A stretch of 64,000 nt of DNA from Margaritifera margaritifera (GCA_029931535.1 JAQPZY010001675.1:2175001-2239000), one strand, 5' to 3'. Shown: positions 10,330 to 23,570, numbered from the stretch's first letter. The notes: generated by a model from the sequence alone, not told the origin. Numbers and translations: made by a program.

Positions 10330-11232
10330 TTCTAAGTCTAGAAAACGGATTACTGTACACACAACACGGCTAATTGTTAACACAATTAGGCTAATTGTAC
10401 ACTCAATTCGGCTTACTGTACACACAACACGGCTTATTGTACACACAATTCGGCTTATTGCAAAGACAACACGGTTCTAAGTCTAGAAAACGGCTTATTT
10501 TACACACAACACGGCGTATGGTACACACAATTGGGATAATTGTACAGACACTTCAGCTTACTGTACACACAACACGGCTCATTGTACACACAATTCGGCT
10601 TATGCAAAAACAACACGGTTCTAAGTCTAGAAAACGGCTTATTGTATACACAACACGGCGAATGGTACACACAATTCGGCTAATTGTACACAGAATTCGG
10701 CTTATTGTATACACAATTCGGCTTATTGCAAAGAAAACACGGTTTATTGTACACACAACACGGTCTATTATACACAGAACACGGCTTATTTTTCACACAA
10801 CACGACTTATTGTACACACAACACGGCTTATTGTAAACACAATTCGGCTTATTGTACACACAATTCGGCATATTGTACACACAATACGGCTTATTGTACA
10901 CACAATTCGGCTTATTGTTCACACAATTCGCCTTATTGTTCACACAACACGTCTTATTGTACAAACAACACTGCTTACTGTACGCACAATTCGGTTTAAT
11001 GTACACACAATACGACTTATTGTACACACAATATGGTTTATTGTATACACAACATGGTTTATTGTACACAAAATTCGCACAATTCGGCTTATTGTACACA
11101 CAACGCGGCTTATGGTACACACAATACGGTTTACTGTATGCATAATTCGGAATATTGTACACAAAGTGCGGCTTATTGTACACACAACATGGCTTATTGT
11201 ACATACAATTCGGCTTATTGTATACACAATAA
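10330..11232. repeat. About 21-bp minisatellite with two alternating unit types
   Basis: About 40 units with core cttattgtacacacaa, each ending either 'ttcgg' or 'cacgg'. A longer block 'ggttctaagtctagaaaacgg' recurs at about 10330, 10470 and 10617, showing a higher-order period of about 140-150 bp in the left half. The 280-aa frame on the plus strand and the frames opposite are translations of the repeat. Confidence 0.95.
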
Positions 11233-11342
11233 GATGATTATTACTCAGTAATATGAAGTAATATGAAATTTTCCTTTATGATGAAATGTTCAATAAGCGT
11301 TCAAACGAACATTCCTTATTAAGATAATATGCAGCAGAAATA

Positions 11343-12046
11343 GTCCTATTCAAACAATAGGATGGTAAAAATGTCCTATTCAAACAATAGGATGGTAAAA
11401 ATGTCCTATTCAAACAATAGGATGGTAAAAATGTCCTATTCAAACAATAGGATGGTAAAAATGTCCTATTCAAACAATAGGATGGTAAAAATGTCCTATT
11501 CAAACAATAGGATGGTAAAAATGTCCTATTCAAACAATAGGATGGTAAAAATGTCCTATTCAAACAATAGGATGGTAAAAATGTCCTATTCAAACAATAG
11601 GATGGTAAAAATGTCCTATTCAAACAATAGGATGGCAAAAATGTCCTATTCAAACAATAGGATGGTAAAAATGTCCTATTCAAACAATAGGATGGTAAAA
11701 ATGTCCTATTCAAACAATAGGATGGTAAAAATGTCCTATTCAAACAATAGGATGGTAAAAATGTCCTATTCAAACAATAGGATGGTAAAAATGTCCTATT
11801 CAAACAATAGGATGGTAAAAATGTCCTATTCAAACAATAGGATGGTAAAAATGTCCTATTCAAACAATAGGATGGTAAAAATGTCCTATTCAAACAATAG
11901 GATGGTAAAAATGTCCTATTCAAACAAATAGGATGGTAAAAATGTCCTATTCAAACAATAGGATGGTAAAAATGTCCTATTCAAACAATAGGATGGTAAA
12001 AATGTCCTATTCAAACAATAGGATGGTAAAAATGTCCTATTCAAAA
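11343..12046. repeat. 30-bp minisatellite, about 23 nearly identical copies
   Basis: Each unit contains CCTATTCAAACAATAGG, a 6-bp perfect inverted repeat around a 5-nt loop, followed by 'atggtaaaaatgt'. The copies are identical except for one T-to-C near 11636 and one extra A near 11927. The last unit breaks at 'caaaagaaat'. The homogeneity points to a very recent expansion. The array spans more than 700 bp with no unique spacers, so it is not CRISPR. Confidence 0.98.
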
Positions 12047-12173
12047 GAAATCTGTCCACGATGAGAACCATTATATGGGGTTACATGATATTAAATCATT
12101 CTCATTTATCACTATATAACAAATTCATAGTTTATACCAATTTGACATCGAACAATACTTATCAATCAACAAA

Positions 12174-12175
<2 letters not shown>

Positions 12176-12247
<72 letters not shown>
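12176..12247. repeat. (TA)n microsatellite
   Basis: An uninterrupted TA run of about 70 bp. Confidence 0.97.
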
Positions 12248-12249
<2 letters not shown>

Positions 12250-13034
12250 CAGTATCAGTAGCTATTATACTACAATTCAAATATAATTCAATTTATTCGT
12301 CCAGGAATGCCACTGAAATCAATAACATAAGAACTGTCCATATATCTGTATATATATATTAATGTGTTTTCTTGTGTGTCGGACCTCAAACAATATCATT
12401 GTGTATGTGCGCGCGCCTGTGTGTGTGTGTGTGACACTTCAAACAATGATTGCTTTAGATCATTTTAGTTCTAGCACTCATTCAGGTATCATTTAAATTT
12501 TATTTGTACGTTTCACATGATGAGCATTGGTTTGTATTTGTTACGACAAAGGCTATCCTAAGCTGGAAGAACTTGTGCCTAACCCTTTTGCTTTCCTAAT
12601 CTAACCAATAAAATATGTTTAAAACAAAAGCAAAGAAAAAACTGGAGAAAAAATATGTCCATCAACGAGAGGTCCCTGATAAGGCAAATGAAATGCGTTG
12701 TACTTACACTAAAAGCAAAAAACTTTTTTTTATCCGAAACACGCAGAAGGCACGAAACCATAGGCGACTGTATCTGTCCATGACCAATTTAAAAAAAAGT
12801 CAGTCAAATAGGAGTTAATCAGTTCAGGTAGAATCGTACTACAACCGAGATAAACACAATGGGTAACGCTTGTTGTGTAAAAAAAGATAATTAAACAGAA
12901 TGTTTAACAGGATTCATACTGTATATAATACAAACATTAAACTAATCGCGCATCATTCGCTTTTTAGAATTCACGGAATGTGCGCAAAAATGGATTATTT
13001 TACCTGGACGAAAATAAAAAAGCTTACCACGTCA
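12248..13034. other. Unassigned spacer
   Basis: It holds a short (GT)n/(GC)n tract at 12405-12434. I see nothing else definable. Confidence 0.6.
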
Positions 13035-14070
13035 TGTTGCGAATTACATTGTACTTAAATAAGCTGTACCTGCGTTTTCAGATAATCTAATTGCATCGGT
13101 ACGAAACTAGAACGATTGCAATGCCAGCGCCCAAGGCATTAATCTTGCATGTGCAACTTTAGATTATACTCAGAAAGTAAGTGATTGGTGGACACTCTTC
13201 AAAACGAATTTCTTTTCAAAGAGATATGTGTGTGGAATTTTATCTATTCCCCATTCGACTGCCAAATACTCTTTCTCAGTCATTGAGTAGTTTTGCTCTC
13301 TGGATAATATTTCTCTACTTGCGCAGTCTACGGGTAGCTTGGACCCATTTTGTTCCTGCAATAAAACTGCCCACAAACCATTGTCTGCAGCGTCAGTCAT
13401 CAGTATAATGGGTTTGTCGAACTCTGGTCGATTGAGGATTTGTGAGCACGTGGGCTTTTTGTTGAGCATACTGAAAGCTTTTTCCTAACATGGAGCACAG
13501 TGACCTTGTTAGGTTGCCCCTTTGTTGGTAAATCGGTCAATGGGATAACTACTGGGAAAAAATTGGGAACAAATTTCCTGTTTAACCCAACCAACCCAAA
13601 ATTGATCGGACCTGTTGGATTCGACTCTGGGAAGGTTTTCTATCGCTTGATTTTGTCGGGGTGACAGAAACAATCCACATCTGAATACGCAATGCTACAT
13701 TTGGTAGGTCTCGTTGTGAGCTTTGCCTCTTGTTGTATTTTCCAGAGACTACGCAATAAGAAAAGATGATGTTCCCACGCATGAGAGAAAATGAGAATAT
13801 CGTCTACAAAGGCATCCATAATTTCCATCCACTTCAATAATTGTGCGCATGAGACGATATAGGTCGTTCCGATGCTGACCAATCAGAAGGGCGTGACCTT
13901 GAACTGATCTTGATAGAATACTCTTTAAGGCAGTGCACACACTCCCCTCTGAGGAGAATGAACAATGTAGCATCATCTTTCGTTTACACTCCCTCATGGG
14001 GATGCCATTAAAAGCTTGGGAGGAATTCGGGCTACAATGTGATATGAGACGCAATAACTTCAATAACAAT
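13035..14070 (-). pseudogene. Ty3/gypsy retrotransposon pol fossil (RT, connection, RNase H)
   Basis: Read right to left, the order is that of gypsy pol. 'QFKVTPF' and then 'MDAFVDDILIFSH' (RT catalytic YxDD-type box, here FVDD) lie at about 13780-13900. 'EAKLTTRPTKC' and 'CHPDK' follow at about 13660-13750. 'GLNRKFVPNFFPVVIPLTDL' lies at about 13530-13590. 'KPIILMTDAADNGLWAVLLQ' (RNase H, with the DA-x-D-x-G core) lies at about 13350-13420. 'LSREQNYSMTEKEYLAVEWG' follows at about 13270-13320. A trailing 'ALALQSF' and 'SENAGTAYLS' segment near 13060-13130 matches the usual end of RNase H. At least four frameshifts or stops break it. No LTRs, integrase or gag were found nearby. Confidence 0.9.
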
Positions 14071-14275
14071 AATCGTCGTCGTCAGCTTCATCATTCTTGT
14101 CGTCGTTGCCATCAGCTTTATTAGTTTTGTTTTGGTCATGGTAGTAATACAAAAAATATTAGCAGTATCTGGTGTTAAAAAACAATTTGCTCCTTTAGTT
14201 TTCCGTTTTTAATGGACACTTTTCATCTTCTGTTAATTTTTGACCGGAAGGAAAGTAAAACGAATAACGAAATGT

Positions 14276-14384
<109 letters not shown>

Positions 14385-14674
14385 AAAGTAATATAAGATG
14401 TCATAAAACGTGTTCGATACGTATAGATTTACAAGTATCTGTTCGAGTCTTGCGAAATACTCTGATGCAAAGTTGTGAAACTTATCAGAATTTATTTCTC
14501 TACATAAAGAAATTTCATAGGCTGTTTCAATATAAAAAACTTTCAGGAAATCGCTAGAAAAATAGATTTTTTCCCCCATCATATTCTACGCAAATTTTGG
14601 GTAAGTAACATAACATATTACTAGCCTAGGGAAAACAAAACTTGCCCCGAATTGCTTGACGATGTAGCTTTCCA

Positions 14675-14676
<2 letters not shown>

Positions 14677-14751
<75 letters not shown>
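14677..14751. repeat. (TC)n microsatellite
   Basis: An uninterrupted polypyrimidine run of about 75 bp on the plus strand. Confidence 0.97.
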
Positions 14752-14755
<4 letters not shown>

Positions 14756-17700
14756 GCATTGGGGCATACGGAAACGGACCCATCGACCGACAGAGAAAGG
14801 TAGAGAACTTATCAAAATGTAATCAATCATCAATCCAGCCATTGCATGGTATGACGAACCAGAAATAAACTGTTTAAGGGAAAAGAAATCAAACTTATTA
14901 ATTTTTATTTTGATTGGGTCAATCTACAAAAACAAAAATATGAAAAGGCAACGGCAACGACAACACCAGAAAGGGTAAAAGTAAATTTTGCAAAGGGTTT
15001 TGCCGCAAGAAAGAGTTTTTCATATCGAAATGGAGACTCGAGGCTCGTTATCCTATATTCTTTTTTTGTTTTTAATAGTTTTTCGTCCTTTCCTATTTTA
15101 ATCGTGTTATTTTATTATTGTTTTGACAAGCATATGGTTAGATAAACAGCACTGGAATATGAGAATTTAGGGGATTAGCAAATTTAGGTTAATATACGCA
15201 AGTCTAGCACCGAGTGAGCTTCACGAAGATGTGCAGTGCAACGAAAAAAATGCCCACACCTGATTCTTTACAAATTATTTCAGTAATCAAGTCGTTTTAT
15301 TTTAAAAAATCAAATATATTTTCTAAAATTATTTTTCCATTATATTAATGTCGACCTCTGTCGAAAGGTTTTCCATTGAAAAGGGGAAATTTGAAGATGG
15401 AGATAAAGTTGTGATTTTTTTTATCTTCGAGCGATAGGTTGCATTTTTTTTTTTTTTTTTACAACTGTTGCATCTTTATCTTATTTTTTATCAGTAAATC
15501 TTGAGTTACATGTTAATGTCGAAATTGACTTCTGCCCATTAAATCACTCGTTTACAATCTGACAAGATGTTTTTACTGCTCTATATTACAATTTAGATGA
15601 AAAACTAACATATCATCCCTCTGTGTTACTAGAAAAAGGCACGAAGTCACTCACAGTAAAGGACTTAATGAGAGATTACGTGCGAAATGGTTCGATTATA
15701 TGAATTTGAAATCATGTACACACATGTTACGTACACTTATCTTGTGACCCACTTGCAGACGCTTTTGTCACACGTAGCATAAAATGAGTTTGGTATGTTA
15801 TGTACATGTAGGCTATGCACCTTTTGTGAAACGATCGCCTGAACATTAGTGTAACCTATTATACTGTTATCAAGAGACCTGAAAAGCTATATAGTAAAAT
15901 GTTCAATTATCTATATTACTGTTAATGCACTTGTATATAAAGGTTTGATGTTAATTATTATGAGTTTAGAAACTTACTGCCCTACCAAAACCATGTCTTA
16001 AATTGTTTTTTATGCATAGAATAGCAACTACAATTGAACTATTTAAATATTCGTTAAACAGTACATATATTATTTTATTTAAGCCTGCGTGGTCAGGCGT
16101 TAGAAAAGTTTTAAATGTATCCTTAATTAATTTCTAAGATTTCCAACAGTTCACTCCCTTGTAATATTTCCAGTTATTCACTCGTTTTTACTTATTTTCA
16201 TGAATTTTGCTTTTTCTTTTCCTTATAATAATAGGGAGTCTATTACACATGCCATGGTACGATTAAAGTACAAGCAATTCTTATTAATGATCTAATCTTT
16301 AATTGGTTTAGACCTATTCCTTACAGTGTTTGTATTAATGAGGGCATCGTTGTTTAGGTCCAATCAGATCAGGATAGAAATTATAGGTTATACTTTCACT
16401 GGGGAAAATAGAAACTGTTATCTAGCTCAACTTATGACTTTAGAGCAGAATGCCATCAAAAAAATTCTTCCATGAATATGTCTGTTGTTTTTAAATTTTA
16501 CAATTTAAATGGGATTAATATAAGAGAATTTAACATATTTTACAGGATTCATGAAGTCACGAAGCTAATTAATCACACACTGCATGAAAGGCTGCAGCAA
16601 AGGGAAGGCTGTTCTTACAAAATGTGTAATTGATTTTCAAGATTCATGACTTCAGGAATCATGTAAGATATGAAGTTAAATGCTTATAATTGCAAATAGT
16701 TATAAAAATAATATTTAATCTCCAGAAGAAAAAAAAACAGAACTATATTTTAAAACTTGTTTACAAATATTGTCAAATCACACAAGAAGGAAACATGAAC
16801 ACCTACGTAATTCCTTTCTAGTGTCATGAACTAATAGATTTTAGTTTTCTCACTTTTCTGCGTCATGTGATTCGCTTTTTACCAGTCGAAACGCGTGTTT
16901 CAATGGCTGGGTAAAAAAAATATGCAATTATATAATGATAACAAGTTTGAAGGCATAATTATTTTCCCTTTAAACCTGTTTAATTCAAGCAAAAACAACT
17001 TCTTTACTAAATATTTCACCCATTATTCCATGACATATATTATTGTTATGTTTTTCACTGATTCAAATATTGTCCCTTGTTATATGACAATACATTCCAG
17101 GTTAATAATACTTCATGTAAGAAATAAAACAGACCAGGTAAAGCTTAATGCCTCTCAAAAATCTAGTAAAATTCCATAATAAGACATTTTAAGGTGCCTA
17201 GGAGACAATCTGAAGTTTTGTGTTTGAAAGTGATCAGGTTTATATATGTAAGAAAAAACATGATTCCTTTTATAAGTCAAATACACTCAAATTCTCTCTA
17301 AATGTCACCTTTATTAACCAATCACCTGTTTTAAACAGCCACATTCTCAATGTCAACACAACTTACTCTTTAAAAGCGATGAATCTTTACTAAGGAGACA
17401 CATGACAAAAAGGTAAGTTTCTGTGCTTTCCAGAAGTGGTAGCTTAATAAGGTTTGACTGAAATATATTATCATGTAATGTTCGATACCTTGTTAATAGA
17501 AAAACCTTTAAACTCAAAAATATCTTTTTCTCATATACTACTTTAGCTATTGTGAGGTAAGTCTTCAATTCGAAAAAAAAGCTTCAGGGCGATATCAGTA
17601 GTTTAGTTACACAAGACGTTTGATGGTTTACAAGGCTCACTACAATTTCATGGTCAATCTGCTTCAGAGAATGAACAGGGTTTGATGATGTTTACTGTCT

Positions 17701-18354
17701 GATCCTTTCATTTTATCACGAAACGATTAGCAGTTGGTCATCATCATCAGGAAGAAATGGCTATCAAAGGTCTGCCCCACCAACACAAAGGTCATCAGAT
17801 CATTAAAAACTATAACTTATTTACTTTAGTCCTGCAGACCACTTTTGTTATCATGTGGCATATTTTCATCTGCCTATTGTACTGCAATAAAGAGTTAGAT
17901 TGCAAAGGTGCAAAAGTTATCTGCGCATAAAGCATCCTTAAACGGCCATCAAATCTTCATTTGTTCTTAAGATAATGGGTCCTTTCTCAATGAAGGTTTA
18001 TCTGTTCTCGGTGCGAAAATATGTCTGGAGATATTAAAATGTCTTTCTCATTTCATTATCTTCAGCTCTGCGATACTTTACCAGACATCGAGGTCCATGA
18101 TGTGTTTCTACTTCAAATATTTGATAAATCCGTAAGTAACGGTTGTGTCCTTTTGTATAGATTTATTTTATGTTTGTAGGAGAATACAAAGGCAAGTTAT
18201 GAACTAACGTTAATTCACATTAAGGTAACTGTTGTTAGGAGAAAAGAAACAAAAAGATCTTGAAAGAAATATTAATAAACTCTTGCAGAAGTTCGAGATG
18301 ATTTTGATACCGGAACAAACTGGCATAGTTTTGACATTTTCTTTACTGAGATTG
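14752..18354. other. 3.6 kb AT-rich DNA without recognised features
   Basis: Poly-T near 15446-15462. Frames at 16895-17179 and 17353-17568 have no family motif and AT-driven composition. I see no splice-site-bounded exon, RNA gene or inverted repeat. Confidence 0.5.
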
Positions 18355-18425
18355 AAAAGAAAGAAAAAGAAAAAGAAGAAGAAGAAGAAGACTAAGAAGA
18401 AGGAGAAAGAGAAGAGGAAAGGGAT
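18355..18425. repeat. Purine-rich (AAG)n-like tract
   Basis: AAG/AGA repeats with imperfect units. The purine asymmetry could form triplex DNA. The lysine-rich frame here is an artefact. Confidence 0.8.
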
Positions 18426-18539
18426 TAAGAAATTAAAATAAAAATTATTCAATTAAAACACTTAAGGACAGTTCACCAATATTTTGTTCCACAACATCTA
18501 TTAAACAGAGACGTACTTAGAGTGGATTTTTTTAAATTG

Positions 18540-18623
18540 ATGTTTAGAAGTTAGACAAATGTAGACAGAGTGCTTCCTTGATGTTTAGAAGTTAGACAAA
18601 TGTAGACAGAGTGCTTCCTTGAT
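18540..18623. repeat. 41-bp tandem duplication
   Basis: Two exact or near-exact copies containing gtttagaagttagacaaatg and gacagagtgcttccttgat. Confidence 0.92.
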
Positions 18624-18649
18624 GCTATACCTATTCTTCCACGTAAACT

Positions 18650-19018
18650 CCGGAAACAGGACTGCAGTATGCAAACCCCTGTATCAGACTCGGGAAGCAG
18701 GACTGCAGTATGCAAACCCCTGTATCAGACTCGGGAAACAGGAGTGCAGTATGCAAACCCCTGTATCAGACTCGGGAAAAAGGACTGCAGTATGCAAACC
18801 CCTGTATCAGACTCGGGAAACAGGAGTGCAGTATGCAAACCCCTGTATCAGATTCAGGAAACAGGACTGCAGTATGCAAACCTCTGTATCAGACTCGGGA
18901 AACAGGAGTGCAGTATGCAAACCCTTGTATCAGACACGGGTAAAAAAAGAGTGCAGTATGCAAACCCTGTATCAGACTCGGGAAATATGACTACAGTATG
19001 CAAACTCCTGTCTCAGAC
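18650..19018. repeat. 41-bp minisatellite, about 9 copies
   Basis: The unit contains gcagtatgcaaacccctgta and tcagactcgggaaac. In the first copies the entry to the unit alternates between 'ggactgcag' and 'ggagtgcag'. The three overlapping frames with CKPLYQTRE, QTPVSDSG and similar peptides come from this repeat. Confidence 0.96.
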
Positions 19019-19844
19019 ATAAAAATGATTTTTTGGCAAACAAGAAAGAAGAGATTATGTTTTGTTCCTTGCGGGAGAAACATTCTGACCCTTGTATAAA
19101 ACACGTTTAGACAGATGATCAATGCCTCTCATGAAGCCCAGTAGCTTATAAATGAAATAAACGCGTGTCTAGACACAAAAATAGACGTTTAGTCGCTTTG
19201 TGGAGAAACCTTCATAAACATTTATCTATAGCTTTATCACAAATAAGAATGATAAGTATTATAGGTTTCATTTCTATGCTGTTTACACTTGTGTGTAAGT
19301 GTTTGTGTGTATTTATGTATGTGTTAGGTTTTGCCTAACAAAGGGGAATCATGTGTAGGCCTTTATAACCATGCATGTATATTATCTGTGTAGGAAGACA
19401 CAAACATGTGTGAGTTGCAGAAAAGTTGCTGTCATGGAAACAGATTTGGAATAATATGCTCCATTTCTACCCAAAAAAATGGCATAATTCAAGCAGAATG
19501 GCTTATGATCTCGAATCTTAGCGGTTTGCAAGTCTGAAAATTGTGTCAGCTAAAGGAAGAGTTCAGAAAGATCATACGATATTCAGAATCACCTGGAAAC
19601 TACAGAAAGATCATATGAAATTTAGAATCACCTGGAAACTACAGAATGATCTGCTTACTCTGCCTGTTTTAACAAAACATCCATGCGAATTTTCGACTGT
19701 TCAGAATGTTCTTTTAATCTGACTAACACTTTACTTTTGAGCTTTTCTTCTAGCTTATAGCAACTTAAATGTTGGGCTGTGAACTTTCCTAGTGGAGTTT
19801 TTGCAGCAAATATCTATCTATAAAATAAATATAACCCTGTTTAC
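19019..19844. other. Unassigned spacer
   Basis: It includes a local duplication at 19560-19650 ('agaaagatcata' and 'cacctggaaactacaga'). The segment near 19060-19130 resembles 28825-28895 (see findings). Confidence 0.5.
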
Positions 19845-20240
19845 CATTTACACTGATGACTATCATAAATAGGAGCTATAACTGTATAGCAATTTGACTT
19901 GCATTTACCATGAGGACTAGCATAAATAGTAGCTATAACGGTATAGCAATTTGACTTGCATTTATCATGATGACTAGCATAAATGGGAGCTATAACAGTA
20001 TAGCAATTTGACTTGCATAAATAGTAGCTATAACTGTATAGCAATTTGACTAGCATAAATAGTAGCTATAACGGTATAGCAATTTGACTTGCATTTATCA
20101 TGATGACTAGCGTAAATAGGAGCTATAACAGTATAGCAATTTGACTTGCATAAATAGTAGCTATAACAGTATAGCAATTTGACTAGCATAAATAGTAGGT
20201 ATAACTGTATAGCAATTTGACTTGTATTTACCATGAGGAC
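19845..20240. repeat. Compound 38/57-bp minisatellite
   Basis: The core 'gctataactgtatagcaatt' plus 'tgacttgcataaatagta' repeats every 38 bp. In some units a 19-bp block ('tttaccatgaggactagca' type) is inserted, giving 57 bp. The two unit sizes are intermingled. Confidence 0.92.
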
Positions 20241-22273
20241 AAACTCGTTTGTGGTGAACCTCGTTCGTTCATGCTTTAATTAATATTGGTACGGACTGAA
20301 AGTGAATCATTCCGGAAAAAATGCAAGACAATTGTTTCTATCCATTGTGACAGCCACTGCGCAATTTCTGACGATAATGAACGATATACTACTATCGTAA
20401 CCACAATTATTATGGACATATTTATAACGGATTTGAATCGTGGTTTCTTATGTAATCAAATTTACTATTTTTACGAATCAGTAGTTCTGGTAAGGTTGTC
20501 AGTCGAAGTGGTTATATTATTAAATTGGGAATCTGCAGCAGAGCAGCGAGTCCGTGATCTTACCCTAGCTTATGATCTCATTTCCCACCCTATCATCCGT
20601 ACCAGCTAGTGTAACCCATTGGGGATGGATAAGAATTCTTAGTCCGTTAAGTACATTTAAAAATCCGCAATCCCCTTTCTGTTTAACACTTTAAGAATAA
20701 ATATTTTAAACGCTTCAATTAAAAGCAAATAAAACACACCAGTTATGATTTTACTCCGTATAATGTTAATTGTTTCTCTAATTGTCACTGTTGTTCGACT
20801 AATAAATATTTTAACTCAGTTTTTAAATAAATTCATGGTCATTTCCGCATTTCCTGACAAGCATGGGTGACAAAATTGTACTTATACAAGCGCAAAATTA
20901 AAACCTCTAATAAAACGTTAATTATAGTGGTATTAATGAATATAATTATTTGCCTACCGATTAGGGTTTACATCGAAATTGATATTGATTGAATCATGTT
21001 AATTAAGAACGAAATGTAAATCCCATCCACAAAGTGATAATGTCGATAGGGACGGTAGGAGGCGTAAACAAGTAGGCACGGGATCTGTGGAATAGAAACC
21101 CCATCAAGCTCCTGCATTTTAAACGCTCTTATGACGCAGTGTTTAGCATCTAACAATAAACAAAATTTAGTCCAGGAACGTTCTGGTTGTTTCTCTCTAT
21201 TTTTTATTGTGTGTGACACCCCATCCCCCATCCCCCGTCGATCCACCTATGGTTGAGGTTTATATCAGACTTTATATAGTTAGATATCACACACTAGATT
21301 CAACCTTATTTATTTCCCACACTTAGACTCCATCTGGCAGGCTCAGGACATAAGTTCTTCCGTTAGTTCTTCTGACGCGGCAATAATGACAAACGCCAGA
21401 CAGGACAACTCGCACTCGTCTAAATAGTGGTTTGCGACAGGCAAAGAAATTTATATTCCCAATAACAGTTGATAGCCATATTCGCATGCTTTAATGACGA
21501 CTGAACTATGTGTAGTAAATTTAATATGCATTGATTCGATACAAATTTGTATTAATACGCGCTTTGAGAAGCACTTAAAATGCCGAGCCTTTGCGTTTCA
21601 GAATTGCCGAAAATACATGCAGACTTCACCTCTCGAAGTTCTCTTAAATCGATTCTATTTTCGAAGTTTCTCTGTTGAATATATACCTCAGATGAATTTT
21701 CTGAGAGTATGTTGAGTAGATTCCTCACTTTGGTACAACATGGATCATTTACATATGATCACTCAATCAATTTTGGGAAACGCGACACCGAATTAAAGAA
21801 TGCTTAAATCCCTTTGCATCAAAAAGGTTTGACAAACAGGATGTTAGGTAGGTTATATATGTTTGTAGATAACCGCGAGAGGTTGTAAAGATATGCATTA
21901 CTTTGTGAACAATTGCAATGACAAGATTACACTGAAACTAAAATGCCTGAACTGTTGGCGAAAACTGTTTCCATTCAATGATACGGACAATCATGCACGC
22001 GGACAAATTTATTCCACATTCTATCGGGATAAAGAAAACACCGTCATAACTCTTGGCTTCAGAAGAAAATAGAAATGTCCTGGCTCATGGACTCTTTATT
22101 CTTGATGTTTGTCCCTTTCCGTATAACAAAAAAAAAAAAAAAGGAACCCCAAGAACAATATAGTGATGGTTCTTTAATATAAAAAAGTATACTGCATGTA
22201 ATGATAAGTATAGCTTGTCGTTCTCAAACACTTTTCTCAAACACGTTCTCAAACACTCAAGCACCACGTCTGT
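20241..22273. other. 2 kb without recognised features
   Basis: A 107-aa frame at 20286-20609 shows no domain or codon evidence. There is a poly-A near 22130. I see nothing else definable. Confidence 0.5.
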
Positions 22274-22730
22274 TCATTTCAGTATGTAGTGTTCCTTCAC
22301 ACCCAGTAGATCAAAATGTAAAAAGTTATTCAGCCACATTGTGTTAATCAAAGACTCGGTAGGTTTGGTTCCAGATAAACCCGTTTCATAAAGAATGTTT
22401 GTTTCTTTGTATGATACTGGTTGAGATTTATTTAGACGGTTGCGTTTGCCTTTACTTTTCGTTGATTTCATGTTAGCCCCGAGAGTCTCTCTTGTCATGG
22501 AAAATCCATTATCATCAGAATTCATTATGTTTTGGCAGTACTTTTGACTTTTTCAATTTTCTGTCCACACTGCTGATCATTAATCGTAAGGTAGTAAGCT
22601 CAAGAGCCTGGACTTTTTTTCCCCTCACTGACAGGATCAAATTTGCCAACAAAATGCCAAGATCATTGGCGGGATTGCGTGGCTGTCTCTGGTCTCGTCT
22701 TTCAGTCTGTGAAATTTTCACCTCCCACAT
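22274..22730 (-). pseudogene. Crypton/DUF3504-type tyrosine recombinase, N-terminal half, one frameshift
   Basis: Two minus-strand frames join with one frameshift near 22520. The upstream frame has 'ILLANLILSVRGKK', 'TLRLMISSVDRKLKK' and 'PKHNEF', which is the core-binding helical region. The downstream frame continues 'MTRETL', 'KSKGKRNRLNKSQPVS', 'ILYETGLSGTKPTESLINT' and 'MWLNNFLHFDLLGVKEHYIL'. The last stretch matches the conserved 'LWLNNxxHFGLRGxxEH' signature of the DUF3504 (Crypton-derived, ZMYM/KCTD1-like) domain. The catalytic C-terminal half is absent here. A C-terminal half of the same family lies at 44.9-45.3 kb on the other strand. The enzyme class would recombine DNA through a tyrosine; this copy is dead. 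Confidence 0.8.
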
Positions 22731-23570
22731 CTCACAGGATCAAGGACTACCTCTTTTAGGCTTTCTTTTTTCTTTCTTTTTTCAACGACTGCGGATTAAT
22801 TGTTTTGAAAGATATATTATCTTAAGTGTATTCGGCTTGATTATTGCTTTGGTTATATTAAAATACTTTCTCTTTAGCTGTTACAGAAAATATTTATCTG
22901 TTTTAATATTTAGTTACAATAAATTTTATAAGCATTCGGAAAATATTAACAGGTATTTGCTACTTTTACTTTATGTGGAGTGACTTAGATTTTACGGTAA
23001 TTTTGACACATTACCGTGTTTGTTTAGATGTCTCAAAGGAAGCTAAAATGTGTACTACTGAAAATAGTACGAGGCCATTAGACGTCAGAGGTCGCATGTG
23101 GCTTTATCTAGGTACTAACAAAATAAAGTTCTGGTTTATTGTATACATTGTAAGGAGTGAATGCAAGCTGTAGTTGCAGGATAAACACATAATGTTGTCC
23201 TTCCTATATCTAGGTAAGTCCTTGAAATCTCTTGCCATCAAGAACGCCGGCAAATGTCATATTTATCTGCACATGATGCACGTGCATCACATTTTGTCTT
23301 GGAAATGGACAAGTAATAGCCAAATAATACAAAGCAATTGTCTAGACAGAGCAAACTCAGTATTGTTCCCAAAACTAACCGACTTCTATGCAGTAGGGAA
23401 GACAACCTAAATATGAAGAAAAAAAATTAAAAAAATAACTCAGATATTTAATTATATACACCTTTAAGTTCCTTTTGTCGCTAAAAATATATCTTCATAA
23501 ATATGACCGTTTTTTCAATAAAGTTCACATAACATTTTCATACGTATTATGCAAACGATTTTATGCAGAA

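Noticed and set aside
10395..11237. 280-aa plus-strand ORF and several antisense ORFs
   Set aside because: They are the translation of the 21-bp minisatellite (period divisible by three), with no independent coding evidence.
11276..11931. 215-aa and 189-aa ORFs on opposite strands
   Set aside because: Both read through the 30-bp tandem array. The peptides are exact 10-residue repeats, as the DNA period predicts.
11343..12046. CRISPR array
   Set aside because: There are no unique spacers, the repeats are head-to-tail, there are no cas genes, and the context is eukaryotic.
18619..19022. Three overlapping ORFs with QTPVSDSG-type repeats
   Set aside because: The 41-bp minisatellite cycles through all three frames.
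20286..20609. 107-aa plus-strand ORF
   Set aside because: No motif, no homologous pattern I know, and no supporting context. Consistent with chance in 64 kb.
22492..22983. 163-aa plus-strand ORF
   Set aside because: Its first half is antisense to the Crypton-type fossil. The rest is AT-driven hydrophobic sequence without a domain.
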